A DNA stretch of 64,000 nt from Rhyacichthys aspro. Taxonomy: Eukaryota; Chordata; Actinopteri; Gobiiformes; Rhyacichthyidae. Shown here piece after piece: positions 10,430-20,128 of the stretch (position 1 is its first letter; each line of letters opens with the position of its first letter). A program made the translations under genes and the position numbers. Under the pieces are notes generated by a model. That model did no database searches, was not told the origin of the DNA, and saw only the letters and a program-made list of their open reading frames with translations. Location: positions 610,328-674,327 of the forward strand of contig CM072159.1 of NCBI GenBank assembly GCA_036850595.1. The letters are read 5' to 3'.

Positions 10430-12657
10430 ATGGACAAAAACAAAATAATAGCAAAAAAGAGGGTACGGGTTCCCACCCAGAAAATGAAGGACCTGCAGAG
10501 GTCGATACCTCCCCCAAATGAGCAACTTGGTAAGTATTGAGATAATACTGTGAACTGGTATAGTTTCTGTTATGTGCACTTTATGTTGCAAATAGAGAAG
10601 AGGGGGGTGTTAATCATAACATTATGGTCCAAATGACGACTAAAAATACCAATATTAATTGTTGTGCCCAAATAGAAATTGTTAAACATTTTCTCTCTTG
10701 CTCTCTCTCGGGAGCAAAGTGGTCAGATGGTAAATTTTACAGGGCCACTGTTGAATACATTTCAGGGGAAGATCAGGCAAAGCCACCAAAAAGCGCCCCA
10801 ACTACACAGGAGTCCTTTTTAAATATGTTAAAAGATGCTGAGCCATCCGACTCAACGTCAGAGTCTGACACTATTATAACAGATAGGAGCCCACTGTCTG
10901 AACATGGCGAGAAAATCCCAGCATTTAATCCATCACCTGACGGGGGACATGCAACAGGCCGCAACACCACTGGCCCACCACCCTATGGGTAGGCTTATCA
11001 TAATTATTCAATAATCGCCTGGGCCCACGACTTGAAAACTTTTAATCATTATCCAATCAGATTTGGCAGGGTTCAAAACAAAAAAAAACCCGCATTAGAT
11101 AACTTGGTTATCCAACCTGCAATCATAGAATTATTTCAGTAAATAGTATGTGAGTGACAAATACAAGTTTTAGTTAAAACATATTTTTATGACCCAAAAT
11201 CCAACATCTGTATTGACTTGGATTTAGGGATTAAAAGTTTTGAACTCGTGGGCCCTGATGTAAATTATTTGCCATTATTTTTGCATAATGGTCATAATCG
11301 TTAACGTTCATCTGTTTAAATTAATCTGTTGAAAAATGTTTAGAGATTTTCAAATCTTTTCACAAAGAATGGAAATAGCCACTCTACAAGCTCACTTGTC
11401 ACAACACATTGTGAGCTTGTAGATCAGCTATTTCCACTATTGAAATGTTTTATGGTTTAATTAGGGATGCAAATTATCACTTAATTCATTAATTGTTAGT
11501 TGATTGATCAATTAATGATTAATTGATAAGTGAGTATCCTGGGGAGGTGTTCCGGGCATGTCCCACTGGGAGGTAACCTGACTCTGCCAGACAGAACTGC
11601 TCCACAGAACATAGTCTATTTCACAAGGAACACATTATTTAACTCTTAAATAAGGTTGAGGGTCCAATGTGACCCATTTTTACATTAGAGAACAGTAAAA
11701 ACACCCTAAACATTTCTCCTCTGAATTTAAGTTGACTTCTAATGGGTCACATTTCAACTTAAAAAAAAAAAATCACAAGCAGTAACTTGTTCTAGGTATA
11801 TTATGACCAACACAATATCTACAGGTGAATTACGCTTTCTTGTCACTACACTGTTATAATGATATTAACTACTTGAAGGAGGAAATAAGCGATATTGTTT
11901 CACCGCTAGGTTTGCTGTTGTGCACTGCCTGTAGACCAAAACAAAGTGTGTCATGATCCACACCTCCCTTTACCTCTGCTGTGTTTAGCTATTAATTGTT
12001 AACATACCTAGCTTTAAACTATAAAATGCTTATAAATATGGCAGATTTCGGTCATAGTATGTTTATTTTCATTATTGGTACCAGTCATCATATATATAAA
12101 AAGAAAAAAGAGACAGCTCTAGATGTCAAGGCACCATCTACCCTTCGTTTCAGTCAGTTCTTTGTAGTTATTTGTCATATCTATTCTGGGCAATTTGTCT
12201 TTACAGAAATGTCATTTATGGTTTAATGTAATTTTATGATAGCTCTAACAACGGAAGCACCATTGGTCCATCACTCTATGGAGGCCATACACCCAGCCCA
12301 TCACCGTATGGGTTCAACACCTATGGAGGCCATACACCCAGTCCATCACCATATAGCCTCAACACTTCTGGTCCATCACCCGGCGGAGGCCATGCAGCTT
12401 GCCTATCACCATATGGCCTAAACACCTCTGGTCCATCACCTGGTGGAGGCCATGCAGCTGGCCCACCAGCTATTGGGGTCAGTCCACCTGACAGCGAAAA
12501 AGTAGCTTTTTCAGGAGAGATGCAGGCAGCTCATCTGACGAGAGCAACATCTCATATGAACAGCAGGCAGAAAATGCATGGACACCATGTGATGGATGTA
12601 AAGGGGAGGTCGAAAGAATCCTATGTGAAAAGAGAAGGATCGATAAAGTCATCTTGA
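10430..12657 (+). CDS. Predicted three-exon gene, unknown function, Gly/Pro/Tyr repeat region
   Basis: Three exons join in phase to give 262 codons ending at TGA 12655-12657: 10430-10529 (ATG in a good context, A at -3 and G at +4; donor CTTG/GTAAGT), 10715-10988 (acceptor after a CT-rich tract; donor TATGG/GTAGGC) and 12243-12657 (weak acceptor GATAG). Residues 1-33 are basic. The exon 1-2 junction creates AKWSDGKFYRATVEYI, which resembles a Tudor-like strand pair but is too short to assign. An acidic, Ser/Thr-rich stretch follows. Residues about 115-205 are degenerate repeats of GPSPYGxNTSGPSPGGGHAAG with no known domain. A different frame over 12520-12660 encodes a more natural Cys-x-x-Cys/coiled-coil-like sequence (CDGCKGEVERILCEKRR), suggesting a 2-bp shift near 12515. 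A non-coding first exon may lie near 9.75-9.95 kb. Expression and full extent are unknown. Confidence 0.5.
11537..11584 (+). repeat. Rex3 sliver inside intron 2 of the predicted gene
   Basis: About 48 bp beginning TCCTGGGGAGGTGTTCCGGG matches the Rex3 3' region at 13756-13803, including the unusual join GGGAGGTAACCTGACTC. Both copies therefore share the same junction. Confidence 0.65.
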
Positions 12658-13087
12658 GAATAGGCAAGTCATTTCTGCTAACTCATTCATGATGTAATTG
12701 TTTTGTTTACCTAGATTAGTGGTTGGGCCTTGAACACATAAATATACTGTTTGAACTCTCCTAGAAAAAGGCAGAAAAGAGGGCTGAGGTGTTAAACAGA
12801 CGGTGTAAGATAAAAACGGAATGGGAAGGTTTATGAACTAAGCTTATTTATTGCACATAATCCTTGATATCATTAACAAATTAGAAATCACAACGTGTTA
12901 AATTATAGTATGAACATAATTTAACCGCACAACTCATTATATTAATTATTATTGTGATATTTTATTAAAGTTTATAAATGGGCTAAAGGTGATCAAATTA
13001 ATCTGAACTAGTTCGATTAAGTAAAATCCATCTTCACTCCTTTTTCCACAATTATATGAATATTTTAATAGAAAAAATTAATAATTT
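12658..13087. other. AT-rich non-coding
   Basis: No exon or named repeat is visible. If the predicted gene upstream continues, this would be intron. Confidence 0.4.
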
Positions 13088-13922
13088 TTATGGACAGGAT
13101 TTCTAGGCGCAGTCAGGGGCCAGAGGGGGTCCGGTTTGGGGACCACAGGATCTCATCTCTGCTTTTTGCGGATGATATGGTCCTGTTTGCTCCATCAGAC
13201 CAGGACCTTCAGCGTGCACTGGGATGGTTTGCAGCCAAGTGTGAAGCGGCTGCGATGAGAATCAGCACCTCCAAGTCCGAGGCCATGGTTCTCATCTGGA
13301 AAAGGGTGGCTTGCCCCCTTCAGGTCGGTGGAGAGTTCCTGCCTCAAGTGGAGGAGTTCAAGTATCTTGGGGTCTTGTTCACCAGTGAGGGAAGGATGGA
13401 ATGGGAGATTGAAAAACGGATCGGTGCAGCTTCCGCAGTAATGTGGTTGATGTACCGGTCTGTCGTGGTAAAGAAGGAGCTGAGCTGCAAGGCGAAGCTC
13501 TTCGATTTACCGGTCAATCTACATTCCTACTCTCACCTATGGTCATGAGCTTTGGGTCATGACCGAAAGGACAAGATCCTGGATACAAGCGGCCGAAATG
13601 AGTTTCCTCCGCAGGGTGGCTGGACGCTCCCTTAGAGATAGGTTGAGGAGTTCAGTCACTCGGGAGGAGCTCAGAGTAGAGCCGCTGCTCCTCCACATCG
13701 AGAGGAGCCAGCTGAGGTGGCTCAGGCATCTGTTCAGGATGCCTCCTGGACGCCTTCCTGGGGAGGTGTTCCGGACATGTCCCACTGGGAGGTAACCTGA
13801 CTCGGTATTCCCCCAGAGGAGCTGGAGGAAGTGTCTGGGGAGAGGGAAGTCTGGGCGTCCCTGCTCAGACTGCTGCCCCCACGACCAGCCCCTGATAAGC
13901 GGAAGAAGATGGATGGATGGAT
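13088..13922 (+). mobile_element. Rex3-type LINE, 3' half
   Basis: Reverse-transcriptase sequence typical of Rex3 (RTE clade) is read in two frames: MDRISRRSQGPEG, SLLFADDMVLF (catalytic ADD), EEFKYLGVLFTSEGR, then after a frameshift near 13510-13560 TERTRSWIQAAEMSFLRRVA and HIERSQLRWLRHLFRMPPGR. An internal deletion removes the segment between CPTGR and PPEELEE. The 3' end is GATAAGCGGAAGAAGATGGA followed by GATG repeats, the hallmark Rex3 tail. The 5' end is truncated, so the copy cannot move by itself. Confidence 0.85.
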
Positions 13923-14446
13923 GCTCGAACATGCCCAAGCTTTGACATCAGGGTCTACTCCCACATAGGTTTTAGCGTTATCCGCCCCAAGGTTGCCAAG
14001 ATTTATGTCTGGAAATGATCACTCATTGGGCAGCCCGCCTTCAGCAACGTCTATTGCCAGCCTGTGAGATTAGGCCAAAGGGAAATGTCCACGAGTATTG
14101 AAATGATTTCCAATATGCAAATGATTTGTTTTTTATGACAGTATATAAAGTAATGTAAAGTCATAACTGGGGTGGTCGTTGCTGGTTTGCTGTTGGGGTG
14201 TCTATCCTCTTGAGGCCTGTGGAATTTTTTGTCATGTCAGTAAAATCTACAACTGATTTTTGCATCTCAATTCTCTGCGTCTGTTGTCCTTTGGTAAGTC
14301 TTAAGAGTTTATTGTCTCACCTGGAGTTAGCCCAAGCTCACATCAGTCAACAAATGATGATGACCTGCACTCTCCTGCCTGTCCCTCCAGGTAAACCGCA
14401 GAATTTGGTATGTCTCCATTCAGGCCATGTCTCCATGAAAAACTTA
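13923..14446. other. Non-coding spacer
   Basis: Lies between the Rex3 tail and the MITE. No gene or named repeat recognised. Confidence 0.4.
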
Positions 14447-15062
14447 CCCCCAGATTCCACTGCATGTGTTGCGGCTCCGCTCTGCCACGCACTCCGCAGC
14501 AAATACGCATCCGTTGTTTTCAATGAGAGCATTTCCACTGCATCCGCTGCATTGCGGCTCCTATCCGACAGTGCGCAGCGCAGCGAACAAGAACAAAGCA
14601 GTTCTATTTTCTTCGACGGCAGAGCTAGTCCGCATCAATAAACACAGATCAGATCGCACCAGAACGGAAAACAAACAAGCACAACATCCGGATTTTCAAA
14701 GTAATACAAAAATATACGCACTTAGGTTTCACTTTGCTTTAGGTTTAGGAATATTTATCTGTTTATATACACGAGTAAGCATTAAATGCAGTAAAATCTG
14801 CAAAAACAAAGCTTTTTTGTACCCAATTTAATGAAGAAAGTCTCTCTGAAGTGAAAGTGATTGCAAACTAAACTTGTTTTCTGATCCTCCTTCTTCTGGA
14901 TAAACAGTTGCATGGGTCCTGCACATGTCTTTATCAATTGCTTTTATTGCGCCGCACAGCGGATCTGAAACGCGTCCAGTGGGTGCGGGTGTGCGACGTC
15001 GGTCGGTGGTGTTCCACAGCGAAGCGGAGCAGAGCCGCAACGCATGCAGTGGAACCCCGGGG
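14447..15062. mobile_element. PIF/Harbinger-like MITE with TTA target duplication
   Basis: The 616-bp element is bounded by TTA on both sides (14444-14446 and 15063-15065). Its termini are long inverted repeats, about 38 bp: left CCCCAGATTCCACTGCATGT, right end read inward CCCCGGGGTTCCACTGCATG. Both continue into GTTGCGGCTC. A 3-bp TWA target and internal non-coding sequence fit a non-autonomous PIF/Harbinger element. Confidence 0.75.
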
Positions 15063-15239
15063 TTAAGGCTACACTCCCATCTGTAACAGCTGTGTCAGTG
15101 CTGTGAGCTCGTCTACCTTATTGGAAAGGGAGAATCACGGAGGGTAACTATGATTTGTACCTCCGTTTCCTCTCCTGGACCTTTCTCCCTCCTCTGCTGC
15201 CTCTTCTCTGTCTCCAAATAGAGAACACGTTATGTTTAT

Positions 15240-15680
15240 TTTCCACTTTGATCTTTTATTGGATTTTATATGGTTTTTTTTTTTTATATAAAAAATAAAG
15301 GATTTTTTTTTCAGTAGCTTCCAGGTCATGTCACCTACTCACTTCAATCCATTTAAAATTTATAGCTCTACCCTAGTAGTACAATGCACACCTTTTTTCC
15401 ACTTTGATATTTTATTAGATTTTATATTAATTATTTATATAAAAAATCAAGCATTTTTTCAATAGCTTCCAGGTCATGTGACCTACTAATTTCAAATCAC
15501 TTTATATTCATAGTATTAGCGTACTAGAACCATGCACACACACACACACACACACACACCTTTGATCTTTTATTGGATTTTATATTATTTAAATTTAAAA
15601 ACAAGCATTTTTTTCAATAGCTTCCAGGTCATGTGACCTACTTACTTCACTACTTTATATTCATAGTTCTACCCTAGCAG
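15240..15680 (+). repeat. Tandem repeat, about 155-bp unit, three copies
   Basis: Each unit contains GATxTTTTATTxGATTTTAT (about 15250, 15404, 15564), an A/T stretch, AGCTTCCAGGTCATGTxACC (about 15314, 15464, 15618) and a short CTACCCTAG segment. A (CA)n microsatellite at 15535-15559 lies between units two and three. Confidence 0.85.
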
Positions 15681-15778
15681 TACCATGTACCCCAAAGTCA
15701 CATGCAGTGAGACTAGCCAGAACTGTGGTAGTGGAACCGGCACAAGAATATATGGTGAAAGGCCATGTGCATCTAGGT

Positions 15779-16225
15779 CAGGGGTGGGCAAACTTTTTGG
15801 CTCAAGGGCCACAGTGTGTTTTAAAGTCTGACAGACAGGCTGGACCAGTAAACTATAAACTAATATAAATTACATGAGTAAACCTGTAAATTGACATTTC
15901 TTGCACAGACTGATTAGTATAATGTTTGATGGAAAAGTGGCGGCTGATATTATGTTCTTTGAAAACTGCAACAGTTTCTTGGCAAATAAGACATATGGTA
16001 CTGACTGTACTTCAATAAAATAGCTCTGTCCACTCCATATTAAAAACTTGAATTGTGAATGGATATTTTCTGTTTGTAGATATGATGGTACCTTTAGCAA
16101 AAGTACAAGGCATTGAAGGAAAATGGCCAAATATATGCTGTCTTAAATTATAAATAATTTGCGGGCCGCATTACACAGCTCAACGGGCCGCATGTGGCCC
16201 CCGGGCCTTAGTTTCCCCACCACTG
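15779..16225. mobile_element. hAT-type MITE with perfect 8-bp target duplication
   Basis: The 447-bp element is flanked by ATCTAGGT on both sides (15771-15778 and 16226-16233). It begins CAGGGGTGGGCAAACTTTTT and its other end read inward is CAGTGGTGGGGAAACTAAGG, a typical hAT terminal inverted repeat. It has no coding capacity. It interrupts the Gypsy frame exactly between VHL and AAAQGD, so it is younger than the Gypsy copy. Confidence 0.92.
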
Positions 16226-16233
16226 ATCTAGGT

Positions 16234-17287
16234 GCAGCTGCTCAAGGTGACATGATGCTCAGCCCTACCAAAGGCTTCATTGAGAAGCACAAGGTACTCA
16301 TTGCCAGAGTCCTAGTCCATGCCCAGCCTTCCAAAGCTGTCCCACTTCGTCTGTTCAACCTCGGCAATAAGGCTGTAACCATCAAAGAAGGATCCATTGC
16401 CGGGCTCCTCCAGCCAGCTGAAGCCGTGCGACCCTCCAATGTATCCCAAGCCTCTAACTCAGTTGCCAGCCCTCCTGTGGTTCCCTTATACCTGCAGGAG
16501 CTCTACGCCCAGAGCTCCACAGACCTCAATGACTATGAACAGCTCCAACTCAAACGTTTGCTTTGGACATGGACATGTGTTTTCCACTGGGCCTGTTGAC
16601 CTGGGCCAAACCAGCCTTGTCCAGCACAACATCGTAACCGGTCCAGGTGCCCCAGTTAAACAACACCCACGACGTATGGCAGGTGAGAAACAACAACTCC
16701 CTGACCAGCAGATCAGCGAGAGCCTGCTGAGTGGTCTCGCCCAACGCAGCCAGAGCAGCTGGGCCTCACCCATCGTTATGGTACGTAAGAAGGATGGGAC
16801 GTACCGTCTCTGCATTGACTACAGGGCCCTCAATGACCGCACCATAACGGACGCGTACCCCCTGCCACACATCCAGGACACGCTGGACACACTCTCCACT
16901 GCCAAATGGTTCAGCACGTTAGATCTTGCTTTGGGCTACTGGCAGGTTGAACTAACACCGAGAGCACGCAGAGCAGCCGCTTTTTGCACCAGGACAGGCC
17001 TCTTTGAATGGAACGTCATGCCGTTCGGACCTTGCAACGCCCCGGTGACGTTCCAGTGGCTGATGGATCGTGTCCTGGCTGGCATGCAGTGGGAGACCTG
17101 CCTAGTCTACTTGGACGACATCATCGTGCTGGCCAGGGATGCGTCAGAGATGCTGCAGCGGCTTGGCCGGGTATTTTACAGACTCCAGCAAGCTAACTTG
17201 AAACTGAAACCTGCCAAATGCTGTCTCTTTCGCCGCCAAGTTGCCTATCTTGGCCACATAGTATCTGAGCATGGTGTCCACCACTGA
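16234..17287 (+). pseudogene. Gypsy pol: protease-RT linker and reverse transcriptase, broken
   Basis: The first frame runs to a stop at 16597-16599; a frameshift near 16555-16565 moves the reading into the frame that ends at 17285-17287. Reverse-transcriptase landmarks follow in order: KDGTYRLCIDYRALND, FSTLDLALGYWQVEL, MPFGPCNAPVTFQ, LVYLDDIIV (catalytic YLDD) and LKPAKCCLFRRQVAYLGHIV. The protein would synthesise cDNA of the element in the cytoplasmic particle. A second frameshift near 17278 precedes the C-rich block. The Cys in PFGPCNAP replaces the usual Leu. Dead copy. Confidence 0.85.
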
Positions 17288-17360
17288 CCCCAGCAAAGTT
17301 CAAAAAGTTCAAATGTGGCCTACACCAACGTCCATCCAGGAGGTCAGACGCTTCATCGGC

Positions 17361-17570
17361 CGCCCGCCCCACCCCCCCCCCCCCCCACAAACACCCCCCC
17401 CCAAAACCCCCCCCCCCCCTCCCCCCCCCCTCACCCCCCCCCCCCCGCCCCCAACTTCCCCCCCCCCCCACAAAAAAAAAAACAAAAAAAAAAAAAAAAA
17501 AATATAAAATTAAACCCCCCCCCCACCCGGGGGGCCCCGCCCCCCAAAAACAAAAACCGAGCAGGGGGCA
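17361..17570. other. C- and A-homopolymer block next to the ERV
   Basis: Runs of C up to about 18 bases and of A alternate from 17361 to about 17540, ending in GAGCAGGGGGCA just before the LTR. There is no biological reading. It sits exactly between Gypsy sequence and the ERV, hiding the insertion site, and is probably an assembly artefact. Confidence 0.75.
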
Positions 17571-18126
17571 TGAAGGGATATATACATTAGAATGAAGGGA
17601 CATATACATTAATACTATGTTTTATAACAGCTTATTTTATTACAAGTTTTACATTAATACATTGTGCTAAAAACTGTGTAGGCGTCCACTAGTAGTGGCG
17701 TGATATTGTACAACATGCTTTGTTCCTCTGTTCAGGGAGTGTATCAGACCACAATGCTCAAGGCCACACCAACGGCCTTCTGGAAAGATACTATTGGAAG
17801 AGAAATGACCACTGGAAAAGTACCACACTGGAAAAATACTGACCACTGGGCCAATCACGAAGAGACACGCTTGTTTAATGCTAAAACAATAACAGCCCAT
17901 CTCTAAGGTGGAGCTTAGATAAGGTGTACCATAAAAATCTGTATTCCATGATTTTCTTTTGTTCTTCCTTGTGCCTTTTGTTTGTACTGGTTGAACCCTG
18001 CAGCTGTAGAACATTGTAAAAGGGCAATACAATTTTTGGACGCAAATCTCTTGATTCCTGGTCTTCTTTTCCGATCTCAACTGAACACGCACAGCTGCTC
18101 TGGGCACTGAAAGCAGGTGCCTAACA
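17571..18126 (+). repeat. ERV 5' LTR (556 bp)
   Basis: Starts TGAAGGGATATATACATTAG and ends GTGCCTAACA (TG...CA). The first about 43 bp are a degenerate tandem pair of TGAAGGGxxATATACATTA. Identical to the 3' LTR except for one extra C near 17886. A CATAAAAAT box near 17930 could serve as a promoter element. Confidence 0.95.
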
Positions 18127-18133
18127 GTTTAAA

Positions 18134-18151
18134 TGGTGACCCCGACGTGAT
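18134..18151 (+). promoter_or_regulatory. Primer-binding site, tRNA-Trp type
   Basis: TGGTGACCCCGACGTGAT lies seven bases after the LTR end. It matches the tRNA-Trp primer site known from Rous sarcoma virus as I remember it. It would prime minus-strand DNA synthesis. Confidence 0.9.
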
Positions 18152-18436
18152 TTCTAACGAGTTTTGCAGAGTTTTAACGCGAGGAAATTGACGACTCCGG
18201 ACGGCAGGGACCGCGACAAGGGTTCTGCGATCGTGTTCGTGAAAATCTGAATCAACAGACGGCGTTCTACTCTCGACTCCACTTCAGGCCTGAAACTAAC
18301 ACAGGTGAGCAGAACCCCTGTTTGTAATACACAAAATTTCTGCTATTGAATACTGTAACATTTTGAGTGGAGTAGATTGTTGAATAAAGTCCTAAAACTG
18401 TTAAAAGTAGTCACGAATAGTACGTGGTTGGACCAC

Positions 18437-18860
18437 GGTGCGTTTGGAACGCAGTTAAGGCCAGTTGGACTGTGCCCAAAAGCGGTCGGACCGCTAGTTA
18501 AAAGTTACAGTGCGTTTGGAACGCAGTTAAGGCCAGTTGGACTGTGCCCAAAAGCGGTTGGACCGCTAGTTAAAAGTTACAGTGCGTTCGGAACGCAGTT
18601 AAGGCCAGTTGGACTGTGCCCAAAAGCGGTTGGACCGCTAGTTAAAAGTTACAGTGCGTTCGGAACGCAGTTAAGGCCAGTTGGACTGAGCCCAAAAGCG
18701 GTTGGACCGCTAGTTAAAGTTACGGTGCTTGAACGCAGTTAAGGCCAGTTGGACTGAGCCCAAAAGCGGTTGGACCGCTAGTTAAAAGTTACGGTGCGTT
18801 TGGAACGCAGTTAAGGCCAGTTGGACTGAGCCAAGCGGTTGGACCGCTGATTAAAGCGAT
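18437..18860 (+). repeat. ERV leader: six tandem copies of a 72-bp unit
   Basis: Copies start at 18437, 18509, 18581, 18653, 18724 and 18793 (spacing 72, 72, 72, 71, 69). Each contains GAACGCAGTTAAGGCCAGTT and an inverted repeat AGCGGT-YGG-ACCGCT able to form a hairpin. The last copy is shortened and followed by related GCGATTGGATCGC. The repeats lie in the untranslated leader, where packaging or translation signals would be expected; the role is unknown. Confidence 0.95.
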
Positions 18861-18894
18861 TGGATCGCTGTTCGCACGATGGTCGTGTGTATTT

Positions 18895-18980
18895 GAGTGT
18901 GTATAATATTTTATGTATTTTGAGTGTAATATTTTATGTATTTTGAGTGTAATATTTCATGTATTTTGAGTGTAATTTTG
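18895..18980 (+). repeat. Short tandem repeat in the ERV leader
   Basis: Three to four copies of a unit of about 25 bp built on TATTTTGAGTGTAATATTT. Non-coding. Confidence 0.8.
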
Positions 18981-19384
18981 TGTAAAGTACGCGGTCGGAC
19001 CGTGTTACAAAGTTCGGAGGAAGCTCGGGAGCGCGCTCACGGAAGTCATGAGAGTCCGGTAGATTTTATTGAAAACGTCTAAAAATTATTAGAATTAAAG
19101 CCAGTTGAGAGAAAAAGACCAAGGTTAAATTCTAATCTGATTAATTTGAACCATACACCAAATTTGATTGATAAATCTGCCTTCTTCTATCTTGGGTGTG
19201 GCACTTCCTGGTCTACGAGGATCGGAACCAGACTTATCTGTTTCCGGGTTTTGGGTCTCTATATTGTCTGATTGTGTTGAGATTCATCCGCCGCGGTGAA
19301 TCTCCAAGTGTTTTTGAGTTCGTTTTAAGAGGTTTTGGGGTTTTATTGTGCGAAACTGTGTGAAAGGTTAAAAAGACTGTGGAA

Positions 19385-20128
19385 ATGGATGATGAGTTTC
19401 AGCGTGAGTGTGAGGAGTATGGGTGTGAACCGCACTGGAACCAGATGTTTGCTGGAGTGGCGCGCCAGATTCTCGCTTGTTTAGCGCCCACCATGTGTGA
19501 AAAAGCTAAAACACGGTTGCAGAGTATGTGGTTGAATCTGAATAAGAAACGTATTGTGGGTGAGAGAGGAGATCACAGTTATAGTGATCTGGCTGAGAGA
19601 TTACAAGTGTTGGAAAAGCAGTTAGCGAAAGCGCTGTATGAGAGAGAGAGAACAATGGAAAGCCTTGGTATGTTGCAGAGAAGGAAAGAGAAGCGTGAAT
19701 GTGAGAATCAGAGAAAGGATTATACTGTGGTACATCAAATGGTGATGGCGGCGACGGCCCTGGCGGCCGTAGACGCGGGATCTTGCCCTAAAAAGTCCAA
19801 AAACCCGTTTGTGGACGAAACTCCGTACAATGGCTCCTCGCCCTACGCTGTGTCCAGCAGCACTGGCATGGGAACAGGAAGGACGGCGCGCTCGAGTCAG
19901 GGGGCGGAGTTGTGTTCTGATTCTCCTCCCGCTTACTCAGCGGAGTCCGACACTGCCCCCATGTATCCGGTGTTGAGCGTAGCAGGCAGAGTCATGCTTG
20001 ACTGTGAAAAGGGAGACAAAGCTGGTTCATTTCCGGATAATCTTACGGATGCATTGGCGCAGTTCCTCAATAAGACTGTGATTGAGAGAGCAGTTAAAAA
20101 CATCAAGAGGAATTACAGAAACAGGTGA
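19385..20128 (+). pseudogene. ERV gag, N-terminal part (first frame)
   Basis: The ATG at 19385 opens a frame of 247 codons ending at TGA 20126-20128. It would encode the N-terminal (matrix-like) part of the Gag structural protein. It contains a Glu/Arg/Leu-rich coiled-coil-like stretch (about residues 65-115) and a Pro/Ser-rich region near residues 175-200. No PPxY or PTAP motif is seen; a PPAY occurs near residue 180 and could act as a late domain. The downstream frame becomes the better coding frame from about 20098, at a run of five A, indicating a one-base shift there. I do not recognise the exact family. Confidence 0.8.

Larger units (their letters stand above)
15690..17360 (+). mobile_element. 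Ty3/Gypsy retrotransposon, 5'-truncated left part
   Basis: The frame opens with the end of the protease-linked region (RLARTVVVEPAQEYMVKGHV), is cut by a hAT MITE at 15779-16225, and resumes at 16234. Polymerase sequence then runs to about 17360, where it stops abruptly at a C-rich block just after EVRRFIG. The rest of RT, RNase H and the integrase N-terminus are absent; integrase resumes at 26493. No 5' LTR or gag is seen. Confidence 0.85.

Noticed and set aside
16242..16815. Minus-strand frames across the Gypsy region
   Set aside because: They are antisense to the recognisable Gypsy polymerase frame.
17667..18107. Minus-strand frame of 146 codons repeated near 25004-25443
   Set aside because: It lies wholly in the two LTR copies, in antisense, with no domain.
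18437..18860. CRISPR-like regular direct repeats
   Set aside because: The units are contiguous 72-bp copies without unique spacers, inside a vertebrate retroviral leader.
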